Assembly (NCBI RefSeq): GCF_900103825.1
Contig: NZ_FNIF01000001.1
Location: 806,001 to 870,000 of the forward strand
Length of the DNA stretch: 64,000 nt
Direction of reading: 5' to 3'
Source of the DNA: Paenibacillus sp. yr247
GTDB lineage: Bacteria > Bacillota > Bacilli > Paenibacillales > NBRC-103111
This document shows positions 1 to 8,582 of this stretch, piece after piece (the stretch's first letter is position 1; every line of letters begins with the position of its first letter). Under the pieces are notes generated by a model. That model made no database searches. It was not told where the DNA came from and was given only the letters and a program-made list of their open reading frames with translations. Made by a program: the position numbers and the translations under genes.

Positions 1-975
1 AAGGAAATGGTTGTTGAGGTATGGTCTAAGGAAGGCGACATAGTTGAAAATTTACCGAAGAAACGGGAAGGTATCCGTGCTTGGGTAAACATCATGTTCG
101 GATGCGATAAGTTCTGTACGTACTGTATCGTTCCGTATACACGTGGTAAAGAGAGAAGTCGCAGACCACAAGACGTGCTAGCTGAAGTTAGAGACTTGGC
201 TCGTCAAGGGTTCCAGGAAATTACGCTGCTTGGACAGAATGTCAATGCCTATGGCAAAGATTTTGAAGATATTACGTATTCCTTCGCTGATTTGATGGAT
301 GATATTCGAAAAATCGATGTTCCGCGTATTCGCTTCACGACCTCGCATCCTCGAGATTTTGATGATCGTTTGATTGAGGTGTTAGGTAAACGCGGTAATC
401 TTGTAGAACATATCCATCTGCCAGTTCAGTCGGGTAATACCGAGGTACTCAAAAGAATGAGCAGAAAGTATTCTCGAGATCATTATTTAGAGCTGGCCCG
501 TAAAATTAAAGAAATGCTTCCAGATGTTGTTTTGACAACGGATATCATTGTAGGTTTCCCAGGTGAAACTGACGAGCAATTTGATGAAACCATGTCTCTT
601 TATGAGAAAGTAGGATTCGATTTCGCGTTTACATTTATTTATTCGCCGCGAGAGGGTACGCCTGCTGCCGATATGGAAGATAATGTTCCGATGGAAGTCA
701 AGAAACAACGTCTATATCGCTTGAATGAACTTGTGAATGCTCACAGTAAAGCGAGTAACGATAAATTGTTAGGTCAAACCGTAGAAGTGCTGGTAGAAGG
801 CGAAAGCAAGAATAACGCTGATGTTCTAGCCGGACGCACACGTACGAATAAACTGATTCACTTCACCGGTTCAAAAGAGTTAATTGGTCGTATGGTTGAA
901 GTAGAAGTGACGCATGCGCAAACATGGATTTTGAAGGGTGAGATTGTACAAAAACCCATGAAATTATCCATGTAA
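1..975 (+). CDS. miaB: tRNA-2-methylthio-N6-dimethylallyladenosine synthase MiaB (5' end outside window)
   Basis: Radical SAM methylthiotransferase that adds a methylthio group to i6A37 of tRNAs reading UNN codons, using two [4Fe-4S] clusters. The window begins inside the gene: the frame is open from base 1 and only the last 324 residues are visible, against about 500 in the family, so the N-terminal MTTase domain is missing. Visible are the radical-SAM cluster motif GCDKFCTYC (bases about 97-123), the LGQNVNAYG and [11 protein letters not shown] motifs of this family, and a C-terminal TRAM domain (last 65 residues or so). It is followed 29 bases later by ricA, the same order as miaB-ymcA in Bacillus subtilis. 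MiaB and its paralogue MtaB are similar, but the neighbour settles the call. Confidence 0.95.
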   Translation, partial: KEMVVEVWSKEGDIVENLPKKREGIRAWVNIMFGCDKFCTYCIVPYTRGKERSRRPQDVLAEVRDLARQGFQEITLLGQNVNAYGKDFEDITYSFADLMDDIRKIDVPRIRFTTSHPRDFDDRLIEVLGKRGNLVEHIHLPVQSGNTEVLKRMSRKYSRDHYLELARKIKEMLPDVVLTTDIIVGFPGETDEQFDETMSLYEKVGFDFAFTFIYSPREGTPAADMEDNVPMEVKKQRLYRLNELVNAHSKASNDKLLGQTVEVLVEGESKNNADVLAGRTRTNKLIHFTGSKELIGRMVEVEVTHAQTWILKGEIVQKPMKLSM

Positions 976-1004
976 ATTGGTAAGCCAAATAGATAGGAGC
1001 GTGT

Positions 1005-1475
1005 ATGAAAGTGTCCCATTGTGATCATGAACATAACGATAATATGCCTCATGCTTTTAAAGTAGAGGAATTTACAAATACGGAAATGATCGTTCGCGAA
1101 GATATATTATCCAAAGCCAAAGAATTGGCTGATTTGTTAACGACTTCGAATGAAGTGCAGTTCTACCAAAAAGCGGAGAAACAAATCGCAACTAATCCCG
1201 ATATCCAAGTACTAATTAGTTCCATTAAGAAGAAACAGAAGGAAATTGTTGCTTTCGAGACATTCCAAAATGCTAAAATGATTGAAAAAATTGAGAACGA
1301 GATTGAAGTGCTTCAGGATGAATTAGATGGTATCCCGATTGTGAGTGAATTTAAGCAAACACAAGATGACATCAACTATTTATTGCAGCTTGTTATGTCG
1401 GTCATCCGTGATACGATTTCGGAAAAAATTAATGTAGAAGCAGGTACAGCAGAAGCTCCGACAGCTTGTGATTAA
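1005..1475 (+). CDS. ricA: RicA/YmcA, YlbF-YmcA family regulator of RNA processing
   Basis: 156 residues. Helical YlbF/YmcA-family protein. In B. subtilis RicA forms a complex with RicF and RicT that binds [4Fe-4S] clusters, works with RNase Y in mRNA maturation and is needed for competence, biofilm and sporulation. The family helical core spans residues about 28-145, and there is a C-terminal Cys (TACD end) as in cluster-binding RicA. The N-terminus carries an extra Cys/His-rich stretch (CDHEHNDN) before the conserved core. Start chosen at 1005 because TAGGAG lies just upstream. An ATG at 1044 would remove the His-rich head. The order miaB-ricA is conserved. A terminator follows. Confidence 0.9.
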   Translation: MKVSHCDHEHNDNMPHAFKVEEFTNTEMIVREDILSKAKELADLLTTSNEVQFYQKAEKQIATNPDIQVLISSIKKKQKEIVAFETFQNAKMIEKIENEIEVLQDELDGIPIVSEFKQTQDDINYLLQLVMSVIRDTISEKINVEAGTAEAPTACD

Positions 1476-1493
1476 GATGACATTCTGTGGGAT

Positions 1494-1543
1494 AAAAATC
1501 GCCCTCTACTCAGGCAGATGCTTGATACGAGCGGCGATTTTTT
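1494..1543 (+). terminator. Rho-independent terminator after miaB-ricA
   Basis: Perfect 10-bp stem (AAAAATCGCC at 1494-1503 against GGCGATTTTT at 1533-1542) with a 29-base loop, ending in a T run. It lies between ricA and the ABC ATPase gene, separating the two transcription units. Confidence 0.75.
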
Positions 1544-1619
1544 CCAAATGAACAAATTAGGTAATAAGTCTTTCAATCGGAGAGACGGAAGAATATGCCT
1601 ACTCGAAGGAGACATTGTC

Positions 1620-2354
1620 ATGCTTACCGTTCGTAATTTAAGTAAAGTATATCCTCCAGACAATCAGGTACTTTCACAAATCAGCTTTCAAGTGGATGAA
1701 GGCGAGTTTATTGCGGTTATTGGGAGCAGCGGGAGTGGGAAAACAACGTTACTGCGCTGTATTAGTCATCAAGAGAAATGGACAAGTGGTCAACTGATCT
1801 ACAACTCAATTGATATCTCGAAACCAGGACCATTTGAGCGATTCAAATTAGGCAAAGATTTCGCATTCCTTGAAGAGAAGCCTGCTCTGAATCGAAATAA
1901 AAGCGCTGTCAAAAATGTCATGATGGGTAGAGTCTATCAAGCGCCTTTACGTATTTTGACCGGTATGACCTCAAGAGACGAGCATGTGGATAGCATGGAC
2001 TATTTGGAAAAAGTGGGTCTGCTTGATAAGGGAGACAAGAAGGTTGGTCAGCTAAGCGGCGGTGAGCAGCAGCGTGTAGCCATTGCCAAAGCTTTGATTC
2101 TTGGACCTAAGGTGCTCGTTGCTGATGAGCCAGTATCTGGTCTTGATCCGAAATCGACGGAATACATCATTCAGGATTTGAAGTCACTATGCAAAGATCG
2201 GAATATGAGCGTAATCGCTTCACTGCATCAAGTTGAGCTGGCGGAGAGATTCGCTACACGTATCTGGGGACTATCTGAAGGTAGAATTGTGTTGGATATC
2301 CCTGCAAGGTCGCTCACTATGCGCGAAAAAAAGCTCGTTTTTGGTGAAGTATGA
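1620..2354 (+). CDS. PhnC-like ABC transporter ATPase without a permease nearby
   Basis: 244 residues, one ABC nucleotide-binding domain. Walker A GSSGSGKTT (about residue 38), signature LSGGEQQRVAIAKAL, Walker B VLVADEP followed by a D-loop (SGLDP), and an H-loop in SLHQVELA. The spacing, the long insert between Walker A and signature, and the NLHQV-like switch region resemble PhnC, the phosphonate importer ATPase. No phosphonate permease or binding protein is adjacent. Start at the ATG at 1620, preceded by CGAAGGAG; an upstream in-frame ATG at 1518 lies in the terminator. Its stop overlaps the start of the phosphatase gene by ATGA, implying translational coupling. Substrate and partner are unknown, and a non-transport role is possible. 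Confidence 0.8.
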   Translation: MLTVRNLSKVYPPDNQVLSQISFQVDEGEFIAVIGSSGSGKTTLLRCISHQEKWTSGQLIYNSIDISKPGPFERFKLGKDFAFLEEKPALNRNKSAVKNVMMGRVYQAPLRILTGMTSRDEHVDSMDYLEKVGLLDKGDKKVGQLSGGEQQRVAIAKALILGPKVLVADEPVSGLDPKSTEYIIQDLKSLCKDRNMSVIASLHQVELAERFATRIWGLSEGRIVLDIPARSLTMREKKLVFGEV

Positions 2355-2833
2355 TCCAAGTCTTATTCGTTTGTTTAGGGAATATATGTCGGTCTCCCAT
2401 GGCGGAAGCCGTGTTCCGTCATCAGGTGAAACAGGCGGGGTATGAAGCAATGATCGCGATCGATTCAGCTGGAACCGGTGATTGGCACATTGGTCACCCT
2501 CCACATCAAGGAACAAGAGATATTTTGGAACTGTACCATATCGAACACAAAGGCTTGAAAGCCAGACAAGTAAGACCAACTGATTTTGTCCATTATACCT
2601 ATATCATTGCTATGGATGAAAGTAATGTTCGTAATTTGGCATCATTTGAGCCAGCCCCTATAGATGGTGAGAAGCGTGCTTCCATTCATAAATTGTTGGA
2701 TTTTGCACCGAGTCGTACGAATAAAGATGTGCCAGACCCTTATTATACGGGGAACTTTCAAGAGGTATATGAGATGGTAGAAGAGAGTTGTGAACGTTTA
2801 CTCGCCTATATCATCGAGAAGGGAAATTTGTAA
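2351..2833 (+). CDS. Low-molecular-weight protein-tyrosine phosphatase
   Basis: 160 residues, the usual length for the cytosolic LMW-PTP family. The catalytic P-loop CLGNICRS (Cys8, Arg14) sits at the N-terminus and the general-acid Asp lies in the DPYY motif at about residue 130. It would remove phosphate from tyrosine, possibly arginine as in YwlE, of protein substrates. The P-loop isoleucine rather than threonine after Asn favours tyrosine phosphatase (YfkJ-like). The start codon overlaps the stop of the ABC ATPase, so the two are probably one operon. A bidirectional terminator follows. Confidence 0.92.
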   Translation: MIQVLFVCLGNICRSPMAEAVFRHQVKQAGYEAMIAIDSAGTGDWHIGHPPHQGTRDILELYHIEHKGLKARQVRPTDFVHYTYIIAMDESNVRNLASFEPAPIDGEKRASIHKLLDFAPSRTNKDVPDPYYTGNFQEVYEMVEESCERLLAYIIEKGNL

Positions 2834-2849
2834 GATGATCTTATGAAAT

Positions 2850-2906
2850 AAAAAAAGCAATGGTGAGAAAGAACAAAAATTCTTCTTCTCACCGCTGCTT
2901 TTTTGT
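2850..2906. terminator. Bidirectional terminator between convergent genes
   Basis: A/T-flanked hairpin with AAAAAAGC and GGTGAGAA on the left and TTCTCACC and GCTTTTTT on the right. It serves the phosphatase gene on + and the hypothetical gene on -. Confidence 0.8.
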
Positions 2907-2919
2907 TGTGAGGCAAGCT

Positions 2920-3318
2920 TTAAAATATGGTTATTCCCGTACGCTGCATACATTCAGATATAGCTTTGAGCATACTCGGATGGATAGGAATGATGACGTC
3001 GGTTGGCCCTAATTCGAATACCCCGCTGCGATTATGGACCGTAGCTGCTTGGACATAAATTCGGAATTGCTCAGATCCAGGAGATAAATGGGTAGATTCT
3101 TGATTACCCAAACGAAAGTTAACAAAACTGATGGCTTTAAGAGCCTTATTGTCATAAGGAACAATACTAAATATATTTTCCAACTTAAAATAATAATTAA
3201 CGTGCGGTTTATGAAGAATTAGCTCTTTCGTTGAGATAGTGAGACCGTAATCCTTCTTTTTATGCGACATCTTCAAGTCGCCCTCAAGCGATTTAATCGA
3301 AATGAAGTCCGAATTCAT
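2920..3318 (-). CDS. Conserved-looking hypothetical protein, 132 aa
   Basis: I do not recognise the family. The product is soluble with no signal peptide or membrane segment, alternating beta-type sequence (KELILHKPHVNYYFKL, IFSIVPYD) suggesting a small beta-rich domain, and a C-terminal half ending in a helix with one Cys. A strong ribosome site (GAAGGAGGCG) lies 7-8 bases before the ATG at 3318, supporting expression. It lies downstream of the sensor kinase gene on the same strand, about 90 bases from that gene's stop, and could be cotranscribed. No function is proposed. Confidence 0.7.
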   Translation of the reverse strand: MNSDFISIKSLEGDLKMSHKKKDYGLTISTKELILHKPHVNYYFKLENIFSIVPYDNKALKAISFVNFRLGNQESTHLSPGSEQFRIYVQAATVHNRSGVFELGPTDVIIPIHPSMLKAISECMQRTGITIF

Positions 3319-3409
3319 AGCAAAGCGCCTCCTTCACTTGTCATAATGATTGTTTGTTTTATCAGAATAACACAGATCATCAGTCATGTTAATGGAGGGT
3401 ACTGGGTGT

Positions 3410-4657
3410 TTACTTTTGGTGAAAAAGGATGGAGCATTGTGTGCCTTGGTTTAAGTTACTGGAGAAGGAGATCTTCCCATTCATCATTTTGATAATACTC
3501 ATGACAACGACGAGACCAAGTCCAGTTCCTTGTTCTTTGGTCGTATAGAAGGGCCTACCCAATGAATTTAATTGTGTTTTGCTCATCCCAACACCTGTAT
3601 CGGTAATGGAGATTTGGACGGCGTTAGGCAGCTTGCAGGTTCTTAATGAAATTTTACCGCCATTAGGCATGGACTCTATCGCATTTTTGACGAGATTCAT
3701 CAAGCATTGGCGCAGTTTTTTGGATTCTCCAAGGATGTAAAGCGGGTCTTCATTTTCATGAGAAATATCGATAACAACCTGATGATCTGTGGCAAATGGT
3801 GTAACGAAGCGCTGCATGGCCTCTAATTCTTCTTTGATATCTAATTGTTCGTGTAAGCCAGTTGACGGCTTAGCATAGTTCAAGTAATCGTTGATAATCG
3901 TGTTCGCCTGATCCACACCCGATAAAGCAAGCTCGACGTAACGCTTATGATCGTGAATGGAAAGGTCTTTCTGTTCTAACAGCTGAAGGAAGCCTCGTGT
4001 TGTTGTTAGGGGATTACGTACTTCATGAGAAATCGTGGCGGCTAATTGGCCGAGCATACGATCTTTTTCCAAAGCAACGAGACGCTGTTTATGAACCTCA
4101 TGTCTTTTCACATAAAATAGCAAATAAGTGATCAACCATAGAGAGATAAAAGAAAACAGGGTGGTGTATATAACATACAAAGAAATATGAGATCGTATGT
4201 ATGGAGCGAGCAAAGCATACAATACTTCGTACACGATTAGCATGCCCGATGCAAAAGCTAATTTGATCTTGAGGTTATGCAGGTTTGCAGCATTTCTGAG
4301 AAAGTATCCGCCTAGTAATAGAACAGCACTGCTAATTAAAGCGGGCTGCCAATAATAATTAAGGACGAACATACAACCAATATTAAAACAGATCCAAGTC
4401 ATAAAAGCAGGGACAAATCTCGCAAACAGAATGACTGCTGTCAAACAAATAGGGAACAAATGAAGGGAATAGATCAGAGGATCAATATCTTCATATTTCC
4501 AGTAAAAAACGATTAAAACGATTAATATAAGAGCGAACAGAAATTGACGTTGTTGTTCTTTGTAAATGAAAATTGGGCTAAGAACTAGTTGGATCAATAT
4601 AGCACTCATGATGTAGAAGGTTCCATGCAGTTCATAGGAAATGATTGAATGGAGCAA
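3410..4657 (-). CDS. Membrane sensor histidine kinase, sporulation-kinase type
   Basis: 415 residues. About five to six hydrophobic segments fill residues 12-183, with little extracytoplasmic loop. Then a HisKA dimerisation domain with the phospho-acceptor in ISHEVRNPL (His211) and a HATPase_c domain with N box (LVKNAIE), G1 (DTGVGM) and G2 (GTGLGL). The architecture resembles the KinB-like kinases that feed phosphate to Spo0F. There is no response regulator beside it, which fits an orphan kinase feeding a phosphorelay, but that is inference. Start is TTG at 4657, preceded by AAAGGATGG at good spacing. The signal is unknown and is probably sensed in or near the membrane. Confidence 0.85.
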   Translation of the reverse strand: MLHSIISYELHGTFYIMSAILIQLVLSPIFIYKEQQRQFLFALILIVLIVFYWKYEDIDPLIYSLHLFPICLTAVILFARFVPAFMTWICFNIGCMFVLNYYWQPALISSAVLLLGGYFLRNAANLHNLKIKLAFASGMLIVYEVLYALLAPYIRSHISLYVIYTTLFSFISLWLITYLLFYVKRHEVHKQRLVALEKDRMLGQLAATISHEVRNPLTTTRGFLQLLEQKDLSIHDHKRYVELALSGVDQANTIINDYLNYAKPSTGLHEQLDIKEELEAMQRFVTPFATDHQVVIDISHENEDPLYILGESKKLRQCLMNLVKNAIESMPNGGKISLRTCKLPNAVQISITDTGVGMSKTQLNSLGRPFYTTKEQGTGLGLVVVMSIIKMMNGKISFSSNLNQGTQCSILFHQK

Positions 4658-4823
4658 ATCGATGCCATCCTTTCCGTTTATACGACAGAATCTTTTTTAT
4701 TTCTACATTATCTCACATATATAGACCTAATCAAGGGAAATGGGGCATTTGAATGCTAAAGATTTGATAAAGACTTATGGTGTTATTCCTATAAACCGCT
4801 GTATAATAAGGAAAACACGAGAT

Positions 4824-4837
4824 TGCAAACGTTTACA
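4824..4837 (+). promoter_or_regulatory. cre-like CcpA site ahead of the 4.9-8.5 kb genes
   Basis: TGCAAACGTTTACA matches the Gram-positive cre consensus TGWAARCGNTWNCA at 13 of 14 positions. It sits about 17 bases downstream of a TATAAT (4802-4807) and 29 bases before the small ORF at 4866, a roadblock or repression position. Carbon-catabolite control of the following genes is inferred. Confidence 0.6.
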
Positions 4838-4865
4838 ATTCCATAGGGTTTGAATACGAGGAGAG

Positions 4866-5048
4866 ATGAGGATGAGGGCGTGCTCACAGGTTTGCGGTGT
4901 TGTCTTTAATCCGATTGACGAAGATTATGTGGACGTATGTGAGGATTGTATGGATACCGAAAAGGAACATCCTACAGAGGTGGAGAGTACGGGGCTGCAA
5001 AGTTACTATCTAGGAAAGTGCGGTCTTATTATCGATTACTTGCTATGA
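4866..5048 (+). CDS. Small Cys-rich protein, 60 aa
   Basis: Preceded by GAGGAGAG at a suitable distance, so probably translated; ATG 4872 is an alternative start. It carries CSQVCG near the N-terminus and CEDC around residue 25-28, a spacing that could hold a single zinc (zinc-ribbon-like half-knuckles), followed by an acidic stretch and a hydrophobic C-terminus. No family recognised. It lies between a cre-like site and the oxidoreductase genes, with its own possible promoter for the latter in between (5070-5097). It may be an independent peptide or a leader ORF. Confidence 0.5.
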   Translation: MRMRACSQVCGVVFNPIDEDYVDVCEDCMDTEKEHPTEVESTGLQSYYLGKCGLIIDYLL

Positions 5049-5069
5049 AGGGAACGAGCTAAAAAAAGG

Positions 5070-5097
5070 TTGATTACCAGAGATTTCTTGTTACAAT
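5070..5097 (+). promoter_or_regulatory. Possible SigA promoter for the 2-oxoacid oxidoreductase genes
   Basis: TTGATT (5070-5075), 16-base spacer, TACAAT (5092-5097). About 65 bases before the start codon at 5163. Confidence 0.45.
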
Positions 5098-5162
5098 GAA
5101 AGTAGATTTACTATTCATACTATTCATTTTTTATGCGGTTCATTTTTGAAAGGAGACCTAGC

Positions 5163-6173
5163 ATGGTAACTTTACCTAAATTGAACGATCTCGGTTTTTT
5201 CGAGATTAGACTGGAATCCATCGGTGGGCTCGGCGCAAATCTAGCTGGTAAGATGCTGGCGGAAGCGGGAGTTGTAGGGGTTGGATTGAACGGAGTTAGC
5301 TTTTCTTCCTACGGTTCGGAAAAGAAAGGTTCGGCAGTGAAAGCACATATTCGATTTTGTGACATGGATACGAAAATTCGGGATACATCACCCGTAGAAC
5401 GACCCCACGTTGTTGGAGTGTTTCACGAATCGCTTTCTAAAACTGTAAACGTTATCAGCGGCATCTATGAGGATAGTACAGTATTAGTAAATTCAACGAA
5501 AACACCAGATGAGCTTAAGGAAAAGATGAAGTTGAGGGGCGGCACCATTGCGGTTATCGATGCTATCGGAATTTCGTTAGAGGAGAAAAACCGTGTGAAC
5601 ATGGCGATGCTTGGTGCGCTGTTCCGGTTGTGCGACTTCCTTGATCCCGATGTAATGAGAGGCGTTATTCGTAAATCATTAGAAAAGAAATATCCACTGG
5701 CCGTTGCACCAGCCCTACGAACTTTCGACCGTGGTTACAATGAAGTTAAATTCCAAACGTATGCTCTTCCAGAAGGGGAAACGATGCCCGATTTCGTTCG
5801 TTTTGATACGCCAGTGCTTGGGTATGAAACGCAATCCATTGGAGGGGTCATTACGAACCCCGGGAACAGCATTCTGAAAGATTTAAGTATTTCGCGTGCG
5901 GGGATGATGCCGCATTTCCATGAAGATAAATGTATTCACTGCGCTTCTTGCGATAATGTATGTCCGGACTTTTGCTTCGTATGGGATGAGCTCCCGGACA
6001 AAAAGGGACGTCCGCAGATGTTCTTGCAGGGTATTGACTATCAATACTGTAAAGGTTGCCTTAAATGTGTACAGGCTTGTCCGACCGAAGCGCTCTCTAA
6101 TGAGCGTGAAGAAGATGGTTATGCAGACGCAAATCGCATGCCGCATCGTTTCAATCTAGCGATAAACTCTTAG
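5163..6173 (+). CDS. 2-oxoacid:ferredoxin oxidoreductase, fused gamma and ferredoxin (delta) subunit
   Basis: 336 residues. The N-terminal gamma domain (about 10-190; GIGGLGAN-like IGGLGANLAGKML motif) is followed by a ferredoxin-like delta domain with two [4Fe-4S] motifs, CIHCASCDNVC and CKGCLKCVQACP (about residues 258-320). With the next gene it would form a PFOR/KOR-type enzyme that oxidatively decarboxylates a 2-oxoacid to acyl-CoA and reduces ferredoxin. Substrate (pyruvate, 2-oxoglutarate or branched-chain) cannot be told from sequence here. Start at 5163 is set by AAAGGAGA five bases upstream; an upstream in-frame ATG lacks a site. Next gene begins 35 bases after the stop. Confidence 0.88.
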   Translation: MVTLPKLNDLGFFEIRLESIGGLGANLAGKMLAEAGVVGVGLNGVSFSSYGSEKKGSAVKAHIRFCDMDTKIRDTSPVERPHVVGVFHESLSKTVNVISGIYEDSTVLVNSTKTPDELKEKMKLRGGTIAVIDAIGISLEEKNRVNMAMLGALFRLCDFLDPDVMRGVIRKSLEKKYPLAVAPALRTFDRGYNEVKFQTYALPEGETMPDFVRFDTPVLGYETQSIGGVITNPGNSILKDLSISRAGMMPHFHEDKCIHCASCDNVCPDFCFVWDELPDKKGRPQMFLQGIDYQYCKGCLKCVQACPTEALSNEREEDGYADANRMPHRFNLAINS

Positions 6174-6208
6174 AGAGTATTTATGGGAGAAGGGTGGAAC
6201 TACTCGTT

Positions 6209-8512
6209 ATGTCCATTGATATCAAGAAGGAATTAGGACAGGCCAAGGTTGAACAACGCATTGTATACGAATCAGGAAACGAGATGGCGGCTTATGCGGC
6301 TCATCAAATCAATTATCACGTCATGGGATACTTTCCGATATCTCCTTCAACGGAGGTAGCCCAATTTCTAGATCTCATGAAGTCCAACGGACAGCATGAT
6401 ATTGTGCTTATTCCAGCAGATGGTGAACACGGTTCTGCAGGTATATGCTATGGCGCTTCAACTGCTGGCGGCCGCGTATTTAACGCGACAAGCGCCAACG
6501 GTTATTTGTATATGTTGGAACAGATGCCTGTGCAATCCGGCACACGCTTCCCTATGGTGATGAACTTGGTATGCCGCTCTGTGTCTGGCCCCCTAAATAT
6601 TCACGGGGATCACTCAGACTTGTACTATGCCTTAAATACGGGATGGCCCATTTTGATGTGTCGTGACCCACAAGCGGTTTACGATATGAATATTATCGCT
6701 TTAAAATTGGCTGAAGATCAGGCGGTGCGCTTGCCGGTATTGGTTGCTTCGGACGGGTATTTCACGTCCCACCAAAAGCGCAGGGTACAAACATTCGCAC
6801 AACGCGAAGACGTGCACGCTTTCGTAGGAGAACAGCCACAGGGCTTCCCTGATACGTTAGATCGTAATAATCCGATCACTGTTGGTCCATATATGAATGA
6901 GCCGGATTATATTAATAACTGCTACCAACAGTCTATGGCCATGTATAACGCCGGAGATGTGTATGATCGCATTCGGCAAGAATATGCCGAACTGACGGGC
7001 CGTGATTATCCGATTCTCGATCAGTATCGGATGGAGGACGCGGAAGTCGCGGTGTTCTTGATGAATTCGGCTTCCGAAATCATCAAAGACGTCGTCGACC
7101 AGCTCCGCGAGAAGGGCATTAAGGCCGGATCGATCGCACCGAACATGATCCGTCCTTTCCCAGCAAAGCAGATCGCTGAAGCTTTGCAGCACGTGAAGGC
7201 GATCACCGTCGGGGATCGCGCGGATTCCTATGGCGGCCATGGCGGCAATATGGTCAATGAAATTAAAGCGGCGCTGTTCACGCATGGGAACAGAGATACG
7301 CTTGTCATAAGCCGAATCTACGGCTTAGGTGGCAAGGACTTTTATGCCGAAGACGGGCATAATTTGTTCCAATTTGCCATTGACGCGGTGCAAAGCGGCA
7401 AGGTAGAAGTGCCCTTCGATTACTATGGCCATACGCCGGGTGATCCTTCTAAAGCACCGAAGCGGGTACTGACGCCGATGAAGTATGAGGATCTTAAGAC
7501 GGGACTTATCACGGTAACACCGGATGAGAACACGGGTAAGCTGAACGTGCGTATCCCGCCACTGCGTGCCCTGACGAAGAAACCGAAGCGTATTGCTCCG
7601 GGTCATGGCGCCTGTCCAGGCTGCGGAATTTTTTCAGGCTTGGAGCTGTTTTTCAAGGGGATTGAAGGTGATATCGTCTCGATCTTCCATACTGGCTGTG
7701 CGATGGTTGTAACGACCGGCTATCCATACTCGGCGCATAAAGCGACATATATCCATAATTTATTCCAGAACGGCGCAGCAACGCTCTCAGGAGTTGTAGA
7801 GATGTTCTGGGAGCGGAAGCGCCGTGGCGAGCTAGACCATCTTGGTTTGAAGGACGATTTCACCTTCGTCATGATTACAGGGGATGGCGGGATGGATATT
7901 GGCATGGGACCAGCGATCGGGGCCGCTCTGCGCAATCACAAGATGATTATTCTTGAGTACGATAACGAGGGCTACATGAATACAGGCGCACAATTGTCGT
8001 ATTCAACACCAATGGGTCATCGTACCTCGACATCGAACGTCGGGAAGCATCAAGGCGGTAAAGTGTTTCATCACAAGGATACGGCGCAAATTATGGCCGC
8101 TACGCATATTCCGTATGTATTTACAGGTTCTGAAGCGTATCCGCAGGATCTCGTGAAGAAAGCTGCGAAAGCGCAATGGTATGCGCAGAATGAAGGTTTG
8201 GTTTATGGCAAAATTCTAATTGCTTGTCCACTGAACTGGTTATCAGATGATCAGGAAGGCTCCAATATCGTCGGCGCTGCAGTGGATTCTTGTTTCTTTC
8301 CACTCTATGAAGTGGAGCATGGGGTAACGTCCATTACGTATAACCCAGAGGATAAGAGCAAAAAGATTCCATTGTCGGATTGGCTGAAGACCATGGGGAA
8401 AACGAAGCACATGACGAAGCCAGAATACGAGGCTTCCCTGAAATCGTTCGAGACGGAAGTTGAGCGTCGTTGGAATATGTTAAAAGCAAAGCACGAGAAT
8501 GCTTATTTATAA
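6209..8512 (+). CDS. 2-oxoacid:ferredoxin oxidoreductase, fused alpha and beta subunit
   Basis: About 767 residues. The alpha part (first ~400) carries the pyrimidine-binding domain (NYHVMGYFPISPSTEV) and domain II. The beta part (from about residue 470) carries the thiamine-diphosphate site, with GHGACPGCG providing one cysteine pair of a possible cluster and GDGGMDIGMG for Mg-ThDP. Fusing alpha with beta and gamma with delta gives a two-gene enzyme in place of four separate subunits. The start is uncertain: ATG 6209 is chosen for homology, and GTG 6194 is in frame but abuts the GGGAGAAGG site. A terminator follows. Likely regulated together with the preceding gene and possibly by CcpA. Confidence 0.88.
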   Translation: MSIDIKKELGQAKVEQRIVYESGNEMAAYAAHQINYHVMGYFPISPSTEVAQFLDLMKSNGQHDIVLIPADGEHGSAGICYGASTAGGRVFNATSANGYLYMLEQMPVQSGTRFPMVMNLVCRSVSGPLNIHGDHSDLYYALNTGWPILMCRDPQAVYDMNIIALKLAEDQAVRLPVLVASDGYFTSHQKRRVQTFAQREDVHAFVGEQPQGFPDTLDRNNPITVGPYMNEPDYINNCYQQSMAMYNAGDVYDRIRQEYAELTGRDYPILDQYRMEDAEVAVFLMNSASEIIKDVVDQLREKGIKAGSIAPNMIRPFPAKQIAEALQHVKAITVGDRADSYGGHGGNMVNEIKAALFTHGNRDTLVISRIYGLGGKDFYAEDGHNLFQFAIDAVQSGKVEVPFDYYGHTPGDPSKAPKRVLTPMKYEDLKTGLITVTPDENTGKLNVRIPPLRALTKKPKRIAPGHGACPGCGIFSGLELFFKGIEGDIVSIFHTGCAMVVTTGYPYSAHKATYIHNLFQNGAATLSGVVEMFWERKRRGELDHLGLKDDFTFVMITGDGGMDIGMGPAIGAALRNHKMIILEYDNEGYMNTGAQLSYSTPMGHRTSTSNVGKHQGGKVFHHKDTAQIMAATHIPYVFTGSEAYPQDLVKKAAKAQWYAQNEGLVYGKILIACPLNWLSDDQEGSNIVGAAVDSCFFPLYEVEHGVTSITYNPEDKSKKIPLSDWLKTMGKTKHMTKPEYEASLKSFETEVERRWNMLKAKHENAYL

Positions 8513-8530
8513 GTCGTCATCATAAAAATG

Positions 8531-8566
8531 AAGGCACATTCACCCGGGTGGTGAACGTGTCTTTTT
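8531..8566 (+). terminator. Terminator after the 2-oxoacid oxidoreductase genes
   Basis: AGGCACaTTCACC pairs with GGTGAAcGTGTCT (one internal mismatch) around a short CGGGT loop, then TTTTT. Confidence 0.75.
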
Positions 8567-8582
8567 ATCGGAGGAATGAAAG

